64,000 nt of DNA from Zobellella maritima (GCF_003075035.1 NZ_QCZE01000002.1:372001-436000), one strand, 5' to 3'; counted from the first letter of the stretch, positions 34,617 to 44,789 are shown. Numbers and translations: made by a program. The notes: generated by a model from the letters alone, not told the origin.

Positions 34617-36004
34617 CAGAAGCAAGTTCAATGGCCCCGGTGATCGGTCTGGCGGTCGCCGTCTTTGTACTGATTTTCCTGGTGGTCAAGACCCGGGTTC
34701 ACGCCCTGATCGCCATGCTGGCCGCGGCCAGCATCGCCGGTGCCCTGGGTGGCATGCAGGCAGCGGATATCGTCAATGTGATCACCAAGGGCTTCGGTGG
34801 CACCCTCGGCAGCATAGGTATCGTCATCGGCCTGGGGGTCATGATGGGCCGTATCCTAGAGGTCTCCGGCGCGGCCGAGCAGATTGCCTACAGCGCCATC
34901 AAGGCCCTGGGCAAGAAGAAAGAAGAGTGGGCCATGGCCATCACCGGCTACATCGTATCGGTGCCCATTTTCGTGGATTCCGCCTTCGTGATCCTCTACC
35001 CCATTGCCAAGGCGCTGGCCGAGAAGGGCAAGCGTAACCTGCTGACCGTGGGGGTGGCCCTGGCGGGCGGCCTGGTGGTCACCCACCATACGGTGCCGCC
35101 GACCCCGGGCCCGTTGGGCGTGGCTGGCCTGTTCGGTGTCGACGTGGGCGCCATGATGCTGGCGGGTTTGTCCCTGGCGCTACCCTGTGTGGCGGTGATC
35201 GTGCTGTACGCCAAGTGGCTGGGCAAGAAGTATCCCCATTTCCATGCCCCCGCGGTTCTGGAAAGCCAGGAGCTGGAAGAGACCTATAACGAGTACATGG
35301 CCGCCAAGGCCGGCAAGGCGTTGCCCAGCCTGTTCCTGTCGCTGCTGCCGATCCTGGCGCCGATCCTGTTGATCTTCATCAACACCCTGTTCGCGACCCT
35401 GGCCAAAGTGGACGGCTGGAGCGGCCTGAGCGAGAACCCGGTAGTGCAGCTGTTCAGCTACCTGGGCCACCCGGTGATCGCCCTTTCCATTTCTGTGCTG
35501 CTGGCGGTGTACACCCTGGTGCCCAAGATGAACAAGCACGACACCATGGAACATCTGGAGGAAGGCCTGCAGAGCGCCGGTATCATCCTGCTGGTGACCG
35601 GTGCCGGGGGCGCCCTGGGGGCCGTGCTGCGTGAGTCCGGTGCCGGTGCCATGCTCGGCGAGCAGATCGCCAGCCTGCCGATGCCGCCGGTACTGATCCC
35701 TTTTATTGTGTCGACGCTGGTGCGACTGATCCAGGGCTCGGGCACGGTGGCTATGGTGACGGCGGCGTCCATCTCGGCGCCTATCCTGAGCAACATTCCC
35801 GGGGTCAACATGCTGGTAGCAGCCCAGGCGGCGACCATGGGCTCGCTGTTCTTCGGTTACTTCAACGATAGCCTGTTCTGGGTGGTCAACCGCATGATGG
35901 GTATCAAGGATGTGAAGCAGCAGATCATCGTCTGGTCCATCCCCACTACCCTGGCCTGGGCTACCGGCCTGATTGGGGTATTGGTGTTGAACGCCGTGCT
36001 GTAA
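34613..36004 (+). CDS. GntP-family sugar-acid:H+ symporter
   Basis: A 463-residue membrane protein of the GntP (gluconate permease) family with about twelve helices. Markers are the GFGGTLGSIGIVIGLGVMMGRI region (as in gluconate permeases), HHTVPPTPGPLGVAGLFGVD, and GSGTVAMVTAASISAP near 380. It likely imports D-erythronate or L-threonate. Its start overlaps denD by an ATGA, and a strong terminator ends the operon. The GntP importer occupies the position where TRAP systems are often found in other tetronate clusters. Confidence 0.9.
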   Translation: MTEASSMAPVIGLAVAVFVLIFLVVKTRVHALIAMLAAASIAGALGGMQAADIVNVITKGFGGTLGSIGIVIGLGVMMGRILEVSGAAEQIAYSAIKALGKKKEEWAMAITGYIVSVPIFVDSAFVILYPIAKALAEKGKRNLLTVGVALAGGLVVTHHTVPPTPGPLGVAGLFGVDVGAMMLAGLSLALPCVAVIVLYAKWLGKKYPHFHAPAVLESQELEETYNEYMAAKAGKALPSLFLSLLPILAPILLIFINTLFATLAKVDGWSGLSENPVVQLFSYLGHPVIALSISVLLAVYTLVPKMNKHDTMEHLEEGLQSAGIILLVTGAGGALGAVLRESGAGAMLGEQIASLPMPPVLIPFIVSTLVRLIQGSGTVAMVTAASISAPILSNIPGVNMLVAAQAATMGSLFFGYFNDSLFWVVNRMMGIKDVKQQIIVWSIPTTLAWATGLIGVLVLNAVL

Positions 36005-36023
36005 GCCTGGCTTGCATTCAATA

Positions 36024-36057
36024 AAAAAGGCCGATGGCAACTGCCATCGGCCTTTTT
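36024..36057. terminator. Bidirectional terminator, tetronate operon / proX
   Basis: A 16-base arm beginning AAAAAGGCCGATGGCA pairs with its complement around two central bases, with A and T runs at the ends. It lies 19 nt after the permease stop and 16 nt from the proX stop, so it can serve both convergent transcripts. Confidence 0.92.
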
Positions 36058-36072
36058 CATATCCGTCTTGTG

Positions 36073-37068
36073 TTACTTGGCGGCCTCCATGGCGGCCTGG
36101 ACCCAGGCGTCGAATCTGGCCTGATTGGCCTGAATCCAGCCGTTGGTATGACGCTCGATATCGGCTTGTGAATCTTCGCCGTTCTTCATCCGCAGGTTCT
36201 GGGCGCTGATGTCGTTGGAGGATATCTGCATCACTTCGAACAGCTTGGCGGCGGCCGGGTTGGCATCGGTAAAGGCCTTGTTGGCGACAATGCGCTGGGT
36301 GTTGGCCTGGAAACCATAGTCCTTGCCGTTGGGCAGGGCGGTGTTTACATCCTTGCGGGCGCCGGGCAGGGCCGAGAAGGGGACTTCCAGCCAGACCACG
36401 TCCTTGCCGGGGACCAGTTCGCCGCTGACCCAGTATGGGGTCCAGGTGTAGTAAAAGATGGACTCGCCGGCCCGGTAGCGGGCTATGGTGTCGGCAATGA
36501 TCGCCGAATAGGCACCCTGATTATGGGTCACCGTATCGCGCAGGCCATAGGCATCCAGATGATGCTCGATGACTTTTTCACATCCCCAGCCCGGGGTACA
36601 GCCGGTCAGATCCGCCTTGCCGTCATCGTTGACGTCGAACAGGCTGGCGATCTCGGGATCCTTGAGTTGGCCGACATTGGTGATGCCATGGGCATCGGCA
36701 GTACGCTTGTCGATCAGGTAGCCCTGCAGGGCGCCGGTGGAGTAGACCCCCTGACGGTACAGCTTGGCATCGCCGCCGGCAGCTTCATAGAAGTCCACAT
36801 GCAGCGGGTCCCAGTGATCCGCCATAAAGGTGGCGTCGCCGTTGGCCAGGGCGATGTGACCGGCGGCATATTCTATCTCCTGGATATCCTTGACCTGATA
36901 GCCCAGCTTTTCCAGGCCCTTCATGACCAGCAGGGTCTGGAAGGTTTCTTCGGCGATGGAGCTTTTCAGCGGTTGTACCTCAATGCCTTCCCCCGGGAGG
37001 GCGGCGAGGGCTGTGAGGCTGAAGCCGGCGGCCAGCAGTCCGGTGGATAGCGCAGTCGTAAAGTTCAT
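36073..37068 (-). CDS. proX: Glycine betaine/proline-betaine ABC transporter binding protein
   Basis: A 331-residue periplasmic protein. A signal peptide ends near residue 22 (LTALA before LPGEG). The mature chain has the ligand-cage segments [21 protein letters not shown] and a disulfide-forming pair in [11 protein letters not shown], typical of ProX. It captures glycine betaine and proline betaine for the ProVW permease. The start has AAGGAG 7 nt upstream, and it is the last gene of the minus-strand proVWX operon. Confidence 0.95.
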   Translation of the reverse strand: MNFTTALSTGLLAAGFSLTALAALPGEGIEVQPLKSSIAEETFQTLLVMKGLEKLGYQVKDIQEIEYAAGHIALANGDATFMADHWDPLHVDFYEAAGGDAKLYRQGVYSTGALQGYLIDKRTADAHGITNVGQLKDPEIASLFDVNDDGKADLTGCTPGWGCEKVIEHHLDAYGLRDTVTHNQGAYSAIIADTIARYRAGESIFYYTWTPYWVSGELVPGKDVVWLEVPFSALPGARKDVNTALPNGKDYGFQANTQRIVANKAFTDANPAAAKLFEVMQISSNDISAQNLRMKNGEDSQADIERHTNGWIQANQARFDAWVQAAMEAAK

Positions 37069-37086
37069 ACTTGTACTCCTTGTCGG

Positions 37087-38208
37087 TTATTCCCTGTGGC
37101 CCAGCAGGCGATAAATCACGCCGGCGGGACCGGTTTCGTACCAGTGGCGGATGCCCCGGCTGCGATTGTCCTGGCCCATGGATTGAGTCAGCCGATCGAG
37201 GATGATGGCCATCAGCACTATGCCCAGACCACCGACTGTGGCCAGGCCCATATCGAGCCGGCCTATGCCGCGCAGTACCATCTGGCCCAGGCCGCCGACC
37301 GCGATCATGGAGGCGATTACCACCATCGACAGGGCCAGCATCAGCGTCTGGTTGATGCCGGCCATGATGGTCGGCATGGCCAGCGGCAGCTGTACCTTGA
37401 ACAGTAACTGGGCCGGGCTGGCGCCGAATGAGCGGGTCGCTTCCACCAGGTCCTCCGGGACCTGGCGGATGCCTAGGCTGGTCAGCCGGATCAGCGGCGG
37501 CAGGGCGAAGATGATGGTTACCACCACCCCGGGCACGTTGCCGATACCGAACAACATGACAATGGGCACCAGGTAGACGAAGGCGGGGGTGGTCTGCATG
37601 GCGTCCAGCACAGGGCGCAGGGCGGTCTGGGCCCGGTTGCTGTAGCCCAGCCAAATACCGAGCGGTAGCCCGATAAGTACACAGAACACCACCGAGGTCA
37701 GCACCAGCGACAGGGTGATCATAGCCTCGTTCCAGGCGCCGATGGCGCCTATGCTGATCAGAGACAGCAGGGTGCCCAGGCCCAGACGCCAGCTGGAGGC
37801 CTGCCAGGCCAGCAAGGCCACCAGCAGGATCAGCAGGGGAGCGGGCATGGACAGCAGGCTCTGTTCGACGCCGGTGAGAATGGTATCAACCGGAGCTCTT
37901 ACCGCCTGGAAGGCGCCCCGGAAGTTATCGACGACCCAGTCCAGGCCCTGCTCTACCCAGGTGTCCAGCGGGACCCAGGCGTCCTGAAAGGGGTGCAGCC
38001 AGTCAAAACCGGCCTGTTCCTCGGGCTCGGCGGGAGCGGCGTCCAGCCAGCTGGTGCCGCTGTCATCGGCAGGCGAGCCTGACTCCCAGGGGTTGTCGTC
38101 CGCCGGCTCGGTGGCCGTGGCGCTTTCCCAGGGGTTATCCGTGGCGGGTGTGTCCTGGCTTCCGGTTTCTGCCGAAGCCCAGGGATCTGCGTTCTGTTCC
38201 TTGCTCAT
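37087..38208 (-). CDS. proW: Glycine betaine/L-proline ABC transporter permease ProW
   Basis: A 373-residue permease. The long N-terminal tail is acidic and repeats the pattern DPWAS, NPWES, NPWES, followed by SWLDAAP, then the [20 protein letters not shown] segment conserved in ProW. The membrane domain has about six helices and the EAA loop around [20 protein letters not shown]. It forms the channel of the osmoprotectant importer with ProV. It overlaps proV by 4 nt (ATGA). The 18-nt gap to proX keeps the operon tight. Confidence 0.94.
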   Translation of the reverse strand: MSKEQNADPWASAETGSQDTPATDNPWESATATEPADDNPWESGSPADDSGTSWLDAAPAEPEEQAGFDWLHPFQDAWVPLDTWVEQGLDWVVDNFRGAFQAVRAPVDTILTGVEQSLLSMPAPLLILLVALLAWQASSWRLGLGTLLSLISIGAIGAWNEAMITLSLVLTSVVFCVLIGLPLGIWLGYSNRAQTALRPVLDAMQTTPAFVYLVPIVMLFGIGNVPGVVVTIIFALPPLIRLTSLGIRQVPEDLVEATRSFGASPAQLLFKVQLPLAMPTIMAGINQTLMLALSMVVIASMIAVGGLGQMVLRGIGRLDMGLATVGGLGIVLMAIILDRLTQSMGQDNRSRGIRHWYETGPAGVIYRLLGHRE

Positions 38209-39404
38209 ATGGATGTTTCTCCTTCCCGATCCAGGGTTTCCAGCAGCGCGGCCTTGGTGATCACGCCCAGGTAGATGCCCTGCTCAGTGACCACGGGTAC
38301 GCCGCAGGGGGCCTGGGCGACCGTACCCAGCAGCTCGCCGAGCGGGGTCTTGGCAGCGATCGGCTGGATTTGCCGGAGCATGGCCGAACTCATGGAGGCG
38401 CCGTCTTTTTCTGCTCGAATAAGGGAGTCGATAGAGACGGTCCCCAGATAGCGGCGTTCCCGGTCGAGCACATAGGCATGGTCCCTGTCCTGGTCACGCA
38501 GGCGCTGCAGGGCGATGCGGATACCGTCGTCTCCTTTCTGTATCAGGGTGATCTGCCGGCGGCTGGCCACGTCCTTGGCGGTAAAGACCCGGCTGACATC
38601 GACACCACGGAAGAAGCTGCGTACGTAATCGTTGGCAGGGTTGTGGAGGATCTCGTCCGGGGTGCCTATCTGGACCACGGCTCCATCCTGCATGATGGCG
38701 ATGCGATCGCCGATGCGCATGGCTTCGTCCAGATCATGAGAAATAAAGACGATGGTGCGTTTGTCACGGGCCTGCAGTTGAATCAGCTCATCCTGCATTT
38801 CGGTGCGGATCAGTGGATCCAGGGCCGAAAAGGCCTCGTCCATCAGCAGCACATCCGGATCCACCGCCAGCGCCCGGGCGAGGCCCACCCGTTGCTGCAT
38901 GCCGCCGGACAGCTGATCCGGGTAGGAATGCAGGTGGGCGGCCAGTCCGACCCGCTCCAGAGCCTGGCGGGCCCGTTGATGGCGTTCTGCCCGGCCGATG
39001 CCGTCCAGTTCCAGCCCGAAGGCCACATTATCCTGGATGTTGAGGTGAGGCATCAGTGCGAATGACTGGAACACCATGCTGATCTTCTTGCGCCTGGCCT
39101 GGCGCAATGTCTTGTCATCCATGGTGGCGATGTCTTCGCCGTCCAGGTAGACATGGCCTCGGGTCGGTTCGATCAGGCGGTTGAGCAGACGGACCAGGGT
39201 AGACTTGCCCGAGCCGGACAGGCCCATGATCACGAAAATTTCACCGGCATGGATGTCGAAGCTGGTGTCCTTAACCGCTATGGTCAAGCCTGTCCGGCGG
39301 AACACTTCGTCCTTGTCGACTCCCTGTTCCAGCAGCGGGAAGGCCTGTTCAGGCTGGTCGCCGAATACCTTGTAGAGGTTGGCGACGGAGAGTTTGGCTT
39401 GCAT
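38205..39404 (-). CDS. proV: Glycine betaine/L-proline ABC transporter ATP-binding protein ProV
   Basis: A 399-residue ABC ATPase. Walker [10 protein letters not shown] is at residues 61-69, the signature LSGGMQQRV at 165-173, and Walker [12 protein letters not shown] near 190. Two CBS domains at about 280-399 sense ionic strength and regulate transport. Family length is normal. The ribosome site AAGGA is close to the ATG (1-2 nt), which is unusual and may limit translation. An inverted repeat about 40-60 nt upstream may control the operon. Confidence 0.95.
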   Translation of the reverse strand: MQAKLSVANLYKVFGDQPEQAFPLLEQGVDKDEVFRRTGLTIAVKDTSFDIHAGEIFVIMGLSGSGKSTLVRLLNRLIEPTRGHVYLDGEDIATMDDKTLRQARRKKISMVFQSFALMPHLNIQDNVAFGLELDGIGRAERHQRARQALERVGLAAHLHSYPDQLSGGMQQRVGLARALAVDPDVLLMDEAFSALDPLIRTEMQDELIQLQARDKRTIVFISHDLDEAMRIGDRIAIMQDGAVVQIGTPDEILHNPANDYVRSFFRGVDVSRVFTAKDVASRRQITLIQKGDDGIRIALQRLRDQDRDHAYVLDRERRYLGTVSIDSLIRAEKDGASMSSAMLRQIQPIAAKTPLGELLGTVAQAPCGVPVVTEQGIYLGVITKAALLETLDREGETSI

Positions 39405-39443
39405 ATCCTTGAGCCACCTTATTTCCTTATAGGAAAACTACTT

Positions 39444-39466
39444 TGTTATCTAAGTAATTGATAACA
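39444..39466. promoter_or_regulatory. Candidate operator of proVWX
   Basis: TGTTATC and GATAACA form an inverted repeat around nine bases, 40 nt before proV. A smaller repeat, TTTCC / GGAAA (39422-39436), lies closer to the start. Position in the promoter region suggests a binding site for an osmotic or betaine-responsive regulator, which is not encoded in this window. Confidence 0.45.
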
Positions 39467-39540
39467 CTATGCACTAGTTTGCGGGCTCAGCACAAGTCGA
39501 AGCATGAGGGAGAAAACTTACAGTCCCCTGGGTTGGCTGT

Positions 39541-39569
39541 TGTCCTGAATCTGTGGCCGAGTCAGGACA
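39541..39569 (-). terminator. Hairpin after the GlsB-type gene
   Basis: TGTCCTGA pairs with TCAGGACA around a 13-base loop, 22 nt past the stop of the minus-strand small gene. No T run follows, so it is only a candidate 3'-end structure. Confidence 0.4.
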
Positions 39570-39590
39570 GCGCCCGGGGCAGGCCTGCCG

Positions 39591-39839
39591 CTATTTTCTC
39601 AGCAGGCGGAACAGGAACAGCAACGCCAGGGCGCCGACCACGGCGGTAAACAGGCTACCCAGATTAACGCCGGTGACCGAGCCAAAACCGAGCCGGGTAC
39701 CGATCCAGCCGCCGACAAAGGCGCCGGCGATGCCCAGCAGTATGGTCATGATCAGGCCGCCGCCGTCCCGTCCCGGCATCAGCCATTTGGCCAGTATGCC
39801 GGCCAGCAACCCAAGGATAATCCAGCTTAAGATCCCCAT
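39591..39839 (-). CDS. GlsB/YeaQ/YmgE family stress-response membrane protein
   Basis: An 82-residue protein of the transglycosylase-associated (GlsB/YeaQ/YmgE) family. It has three hydrophobic segments. The MGILSWIILGLLAGILAKWL start, the GGGLIMTILLGIAGAFVGGW stretch and LGSLFTAVVGALALLFLFRL are typical. Members are induced in general stress; no enzymatic activity is known. ATG 39839 is chosen by family alignment; a nearby in-frame ATG at 39854 would add five residues. Confidence 0.88.
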   Translation of the reverse strand: MGILSWIILGLLAGILAKWLMPGRDGGGLIMTILLGIAGAFVGGWIGTRLGFGSVTGVNLGSLFTAVVGALALLFLFRLLRK

Positions 39840-39942
39840 GCATACACCCCGCATTGTGGTTGGTTTCTCAAAGCATAGCGTAGCGGCCGTAGAAGAAGGC
39901 GTATGGGTCGTTGTCTGCTCAGGGCCGGTCAGTTGGTGTCGA

Positions 39943-40224
39943 TCAGCGCCCAATGGTTATCCCACTGATTGGCTGAGCAGCTCGCCGTTGTCCCGTCGCC
40001 ACAGGCCATAGCCGTTGCCAATCGGCGAGGTGGCGGCTGTAAAAGGTGACCGCAGCAAGCTCATCCGTGGTGACATCCTGCTCCCCAACTGCGGGATACT
40101 GCTCACAACCCTGGGCAGCGGTGCAGTCATCGTTGTCGAACCGGAGCGAGGTCAGCACCATGCCACCGGCGAAGGCGTCGACATTCTGCTGACGCAGGCC
40201 GGGCCGGCCGGCCTTCCCGCCGAA
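39943..40224 (-). pseudogene. C-terminal remnant of a DUF1111 di-heme oxidoreductase-type gene
   Basis: The minus strand reads FGGKAGRPGLRQQNVDAF and then GGMVLTSLRFDNDDC, with DELAAVTFYSRHLA further on. This matches the C-terminal part of DUF1111 proteins, in which a GWKANQPTLRQQ-type stretch is followed by an acidic-Cys segment and VTFYxRxLA. An in-frame stop codon (40225-40227) directly precedes the match, no CxxCH haem motif is nearby, and the homology fades after LAD. The gene is therefore a truncated relic. The alignment is from memory of the family. Confidence 0.55.
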
Positions 40225-40272
40225 CTAACGGCTGGCCTCCCTGTGCTTCATACCCAGCCGGAGAGGCTTGCC

Positions 40273-40740
40273 TCAATCCTGTTCAGCGATATCCGCTTCT
40301 CTGGCATCGAGCAGCGTCAGCAGCTCCCCTGGGGCCAGCCCGACAGACAGGCCCCGTTTGCCTCCGGATACCAATACAAAGGGATAATCCCTTGCCGAGG
40401 CATCCAGTACCGTGATCAAACGTTTTTTCTGGGCGAAAGGGCTGATGCCACCAACCTTGTAGCCGGTCAGGCGCTCGGCCTTGGCGGGGGGCATCATCTC
40501 CAGTCTCTTGACGCCGGCTGCCTTGGCCAGTCGCTTCAGGTTGACCTTGCCGGAGGAAGGGACCAGCGCCACCACCGCCCCCTGCTCACCTTCGGTCAGT
40601 AGGGTCTTGAACACCTGACCCAGGGGGACTCGCAGTTGTTGGGCTGCATGGGCACCGAAGTCGTCCTGGGTGGTGCAGTCGTACTGGTGCTGGATAAAAC
40701 TGGCATTGTTTTTTTCCAGGAACAGGATGGCGGGAGTCAT
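40273..40740 (-). CDS. ybaK: Cys-tRNA(Pro)/Cys-tRNA(Cys) deacylase YbaK
   Basis: A 155-residue protein of the YbaK/EbsC family, which clears cysteine mischarged on tRNA(Pro). The conserved features are the FKTLLTEG strand with its lysine, KLNLKRLAKAAG-like NLKRLAKAAGVKRLEMM, and GYKVGGISPFAQKK near residue 93. Family length is normal. No strong ribosome site precedes the ATG. It is divergent from a BASS transporter gene and unlinked to any neighbour by function. Confidence 0.93.
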   Translation of the reverse strand: MTPAILFLEKNNASFIQHQYDCTTQDDFGAHAAQQLRVPLGQVFKTLLTEGEQGAVVALVPSSGKVNLKRLAKAAGVKRLEMMPPAKAERLTGYKVGGISPFAQKKRLITVLDASARDYPFVLVSGGKRGLSVGLAPGELLTLLDAREADIAEQD

Positions 40741-40913
40741 AACGCATTCCGAAATGGTAAGGGGATAGCATGGCTCGATTATGCAATTTTTTGCTGATTA
40801 ATCAAATGGCTGGCGTCTTGCAGGCTTGTTACGGACCGCTGCTTTGTGTTAACAAGGCCCCTCCCATGATCTGAACGTCGGATCATTCATCTTTACTATC
40901 AGAGAGAAATGCC

Positions 40914-41873
40914 ATGCTGGCCCTGGTTACTCAGTTATTTCCGTTATGGGCATTGTTGTTGTCTGTGCTCGCGTTTATACAGCCCGAATTGTTTGTTGGT
41001 ATCAAGGGGCAGATAGTACCGCTGCTGACCCTGATCATGTTGTGCATGGGGCTGACTCTCAGCCTGAGTGATTTTCGCAAGGTACTGACCAATAAAAAGG
41101 CCCTGATGGTTGGTGTCTTGCTGCAGTTTACTGTCATGCCACTGGTGGCCCTGCTGGTAGCCTGGATGTTCGGCTTCGATGCCGAACTGACGGTTGGCAT
41201 GCTGCTGGTGGGCAGTGTAGCCGGCGGGACCTCCTCGAATGTGATGTGTTACCTGGCCAGGGGAGATACCGCCCTGTCTATTTCCATGACCGCCATATCC
41301 ACCCTGTTGGGCGTGTTGCTCACCCCGGTGCTGGTGGCCCTGCTGGTGGGACAGAGCGTGGATGTGCCGGTGCAATCCATGCTGATTAGCCTGTTGCAGG
41401 TGGTGGTCGCGCCCGTCTTGCTGGGAGTGGGAATCAATTATTTTGCCGCTGGCCTGGTGCGGCGGCTAGAGCCCCTGCTGCCGCTGTTGTCCATGCTGGC
41501 CATTGTTCTGATCATCGCCATCGTGGTGGCACTGAATGCGGAAAAAATGGCGCAAATTGGCGGCATAGTGGCGTTGGCGGTGGTGTTGCATAACAGCTGC
41601 GGCCTGGTACTGGGGTATGGTGTTACTGCCCTGCTGGGCTTCGACAAGAAGGTCTGTCGTACCATCGCGTTTGAAGTGGGACTGCAGAATTCGGGGTTGG
41701 CGACGGCTCTGGCCATGAAGTTCTTTACCCCAACGGCAGCCTTGCCTGGCACCCTGTTCAGCGTGTGGCACAATATTTCCGGTTCGTTGCTGGCGGGTTA
41801 CTGGGCAAAGAAACCACTCGCCGAAACGGTCTCCTCGTCAGAAGCAGCCAGCAAAACAGCACGCCAAAGCTGA
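40914..41873 (+). CDS. Bile acid:sodium symporter (BASS) family transporter
   Basis: A 319-residue membrane protein with about ten helices of the BASS/NTCP fold. Signature segments are LCMGLTLSLSDF near residue 45, GSVAGGTSSNVMCYLARGD near 100 and EVGLQNSGLATALAMKFF near 245. Bacterial members carry organic anions such as pantoate, pyruvate or 2-keto acids with sodium; the substrate is not predictable here. Monocistronic, with its own terminator. Confidence 0.9.
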   Translation: MLALVTQLFPLWALLLSVLAFIQPELFVGIKGQIVPLLTLIMLCMGLTLSLSDFRKVLTNKKALMVGVLLQFTVMPLVALLVAWMFGFDAELTVGMLLVGSVAGGTSSNVMCYLARGDTALSISMTAISTLLGVLLTPVLVALLVGQSVDVPVQSMLISLLQVVVAPVLLGVGINYFAAGLVRRLEPLLPLLSMLAIVLIIAIVVALNAEKMAQIGGIVALAVVLHNSCGLVLGYGVTALLGFDKKVCRTIAFEVGLQNSGLATALAMKFFTPTAALPGTLFSVWHNISGSLLAGYWAKKPLAETVSSSEAASKTARQS

Positions 41874-41901
41874 GCTGGCTCGCTAGCCTGATAAAGAAGT
41901 G

Positions 41902-41937
41902 AAAAAGCCCCGGAGCCGACAGGCACTGGGGCTTTTT
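41902..41937 (+). terminator. Rho-independent terminator of the BASS gene
   Basis: AAAAAGCCCC pairs with GGGGCTTTTT around a 16-base loop, 29 nt past the stop codon. A and T runs on both sides allow bidirectional use. Confidence 0.88.
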
Positions 41938-41970
41938 ATCATTTGCACCAGATGGCTCAGAGGTTAAAGA

Positions 41971-42076
41971 GAGGTGACTGGGATAACCTCAGCCGACCAT
42001 CACATGACAGGACGTCATGTGCTGAGCGTCGCATGGATGCGGCTTAGCGTGTCGGAGGAGGTTACCCAGTTGCCTC
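41971..42076. repeat. Large imperfect palindrome next to ppc
   Basis: GAGGTGACTGGGATAACCTC (41971-41990) is nearly the reverse complement of the 19-mer at 42058-42076 (three differences). Inside lies a second stem, CACATGAC / GTCATGTG (42001-42021). The whole 106-bp unit could fold into a cruciform. It lies between convergent genes and may be a palindromic repeat unit or a degenerate mobile element. Confidence 0.6.
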
Positions 42077-42093
42077 AGAGTATACCCCAGCCA

Positions 42094-44715
42094 TCAACCC
42101 GTATTGCGCATGCCGGCGGCGATGCCGGCGATGGTCACCATCAGCGCCTGATCCAGGCTCGGGTGGATATTTCCCTGCTGGCGGGAGCGCTTGAGCAGCT
42201 CGGCCTGCAGCACATTGAGCGGATCCGTGTAGGGATTGCGCAGCTTGATGGATTCCTTGCTCCAGGGCTGATCCGACAACAGCTCGGCTTCCTGCTTGAG
42301 ACGCAGGATCAGCTCGACACTGGCCTGCAGCTCGTCACGCAGCCGGGTTCCCAGCGGCTTGAGCGGCTCGGGGACCAGCACACTGTCGTAGTAGGCCGCC
42401 AGCCCCGCATCGGCCTTGAGGAACACCATTTCCAGCATATCCAGGCGGGCGCGGAAGAAGGGCCAGTTGCTGTTCATGGTTATCAGTATGTCCTCCTGGC
42501 CTTCGTCTATTGCTTGCTGCAGACCCTTGTGAGCACCCAGCCAGGCGGGCAGCATCAGCCGGTTCTGGGTCCAGGCAAAGATCCAGGGAATGGCGCGCAG
42601 GCTTTCCACCCCGCCATTGGGCTTGCGCTTGGCCGGCCGGGAGCCGAGTGGCAGCTTGCCCAGCTCGAGCTCGGGGGTGGCGGCCCGGAAATAGGGCACG
42701 AAGTCGGGTTCGCCACGAATGAGTGAACGATAATGGTCGCAGGAAACCCGAGACATGTTTTCCATTAGTTCCCGCCACTCGGGTTTCGGCTCGGGCGGTG
42801 GCAGCAGGTTGGCTTCGAGCACGGCGCTGGCGTAGAGCATCAGGCTGTGCATGGCGACCTTGGGCAGACCGAACTTGAAGCGGATCATCTCGCCTTGTTC
42901 GGTGACCCGCAGTCCGCCCAGGGTGGAGCCGGGAGGCTGGGCCAGTATCGCCTGACGAGCGGGGCCGCCGCCCCGGCCCAGGCTGCCGCCGCGGCCGTGG
43001 AACAGGGTCAGCTTGATATCTTCCCGGGCGCTCAGTGCCACCAGTTTTTCCATGGCGCTGTACTGGGCCCAGCCGGCGGCCATCATGCCGGCATCCTTGG
43101 CCGAGTCGGAATAGCCGATCATCACGAACTGCTGTCCCTGCAGGTAGCCCCGATACCAGGGCACATTGAACAGCTGTTCGATCACCTCGGCGCCCTGGTT
43201 CAGATCGTCCAGGGTTTCGAACAAGGGCGCTACCGGCAACGGGAAGTCGACGCCGGTTTCTTTCAGCAACAGTTGCACCGCCAGCACGTCGGAGGGTGCG
43301 CCGGCCATGGAGATGATATAGATGCCGAAGGCGTCACGCGGATGCTCGGCGATGACCCGGCAGGTGTCCAGCACTTCCTGGGTATCGGCACTCGGTTGCC
43401 ACTGGCGAGGCAGCAGGGGGCGGCGGGAATTCAGCTCGCTCAGCAGGAAAGCCTGCTTGTCCGACTCGTTCCAGCCGGCATAATCGCCGAGCCCCAGGTA
43501 GCGGGTGATTTCGGCCAGAGCTTGGGTATGGCGCTCCCCGTCCTGGCGCACATCCAGCTTGACCAGATGAATACCGAAACAGGCGACCTTGCGCAGCACG
43601 TCCAGCAGCATGCCGTCGGCGATCAGCTTCAGTCCGCATTCATGCAGGGACCGATAGCAGAGCTCCAGTGGTTCCCTCAGCTGCGCCGTGGTGGTGATCA
43701 GATCCCGAGCATCGGTTTTCTGGCCCTGCACCTTGGCATTCAGGTGCATCAGGGTCTCCCGCAGATCTTCCCTAAGCCGGCGCAGCACGGTGCGGTAGGG
43801 CTCGTCACTTTGATCGGCCTGGCGATAGAGTTCGTCGTTGGCCTCGGACATGGACAGTTCGGACACCAGCTCCTGGATATCGTTGAGGAACAGGGAGCTG
43901 GCCATCCAGCGGCCGAGCAGCAGTACTTCCCGGGTGACCTTGGCGGTGACGAAGGGGTTGCCGTCCCGATCACCGCCCATCCAGGAAGCGAATCGCACCG
44001 GTGCGGCATCCAGCGGCAGGCGGACGCCCAGGTGATCATGCAACTGGTTGTCCAACTGGCGCATAAATTTGGGCAGGGCTGGCCAGAGGCTGTTTTCGAT
44101 CACCGCAAAGCCCCACTTGGCCTCATCGACCGGGGTCGGACGCTGAGAGCGTATTTCATTGCTGTGCCAGGCCTGGGTGATCAACTGCTGGATACGACCG
44201 AGCACCTCGTCCCGCTCCGTTTCGGGCAGATTCAGTTCGAGGGCCGCGAGGCAGTCATTGAGCTGCACATGCTTGTGAATAAAGGTGCGGCGGGTAACTT
44301 CGGTGGGGTGAGCGGTCAGTACCAGTTCGATGTCCAGGGCGGCGACGGCTTCCCGGATCTGGTTGTGATCCAGGTTGGCGGCCTGCAGACGGGTGAACAT
44401 CTGGCCGAGGGAGTCGGGCAGATCGGCATTCTGGTATTCACGGGAGGTGGTATGAAACTGTTCCGCTACGTTGGCCAGGTTGAGGAACTGGCTGAAGGCG
44501 CGGGCCACCGGCAGCAATTCATCGTCACTCAGGTTCTTCAGGGTACTCAGCAGCCGGTCCTGATCTTCCTGGTTACCTTGCCGGGCCGACTTGGCCAGTT
44601 GGCGAATGGTTTCTATCTTGTCGAGAAAGGCCTGACCATGGTGAGATTTAATGGTATCGCCCAACAGTTGTCCCAGTAGGTTAACATTGGCCCTGAGTGA
44701 CGCGTGATTATCCAT
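42094..44715 (-). CDS. ppc: Phosphoenolpyruvate carboxylase
   Basis: An 873-residue enzyme that fixes bicarbonate onto PEP to make oxaloacetate, feeding the TCA cycle and aspartate-derived amino acids. The catalytic histidine lies in VLTAHPTEV (near residue 135), the glycine-rich [13 protein letters not shown] loop near 570, and the C-terminal GMRNTG active-site tail is intact. Length is typical for gammaproteobacteria. It follows argE on the same strand, the arrangement also seen in enterobacteria. The large palindrome at 41971-42076 lies just beyond its stop. Confidence 0.97.
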   Translation of the reverse strand: MDNHASLRANVNLLGQLLGDTIKSHHGQAFLDKIETIRQLAKSARQGNQEDQDRLLSTLKNLSDDELLPVARAFSQFLNLANVAEQFHTTSREYQNADLPDSLGQMFTRLQAANLDHNQIREAVAALDIELVLTAHPTEVTRRTFIHKHVQLNDCLAALELNLPETERDEVLGRIQQLITQAWHSNEIRSQRPTPVDEAKWGFAVIENSLWPALPKFMRQLDNQLHDHLGVRLPLDAAPVRFASWMGGDRDGNPFVTAKVTREVLLLGRWMASSLFLNDIQELVSELSMSEANDELYRQADQSDEPYRTVLRRLREDLRETLMHLNAKVQGQKTDARDLITTTAQLREPLELCYRSLHECGLKLIADGMLLDVLRKVACFGIHLVKLDVRQDGERHTQALAEITRYLGLGDYAGWNESDKQAFLLSELNSRRPLLPRQWQPSADTQEVLDTCRVIAEHPRDAFGIYIISMAGAPSDVLAVQLLLKETGVDFPLPVAPLFETLDDLNQGAEVIEQLFNVPWYRGYLQGQQFVMIGYSDSAKDAGMMAAGWAQYSAMEKLVALSAREDIKLTLFHGRGGSLGRGGGPARQAILAQPPGSTLGGLRVTEQGEMIRFKFGLPKVAMHSLMLYASAVLEANLLPPPEPKPEWRELMENMSRVSCDHYRSLIRGEPDFVPYFRAATPELELGKLPLGSRPAKRKPNGGVESLRAIPWIFAWTQNRLMLPAWLGAHKGLQQAIDEGQEDILITMNSNWPFFRARLDMLEMVFLKADAGLAAYYDSVLVPEPLKPLGTRLRDELQASVELILRLKQEAELLSDQPWSKESIKLRNPYTDPLNVLQAELLKRSRQQGNIHPSLDQALMVTIAGIAAGMRNTG

Positions 44716-44789
44716 AACAGCCTCTTGATTCCGTTAAATTACTACAAAAATAAATCGAAACTGGATCTTATCTAGCCATTTTTCTTATT

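Noticed and set aside
42847-44679. A 610-codon open frame on the plus strand opposite ppc
   Set aside because: It lies fully antisense to a gene with all PEP carboxylase motifs. Long antisense frames are expected in GC-rich DNA and this one has no recognisable domain or ribosome site.
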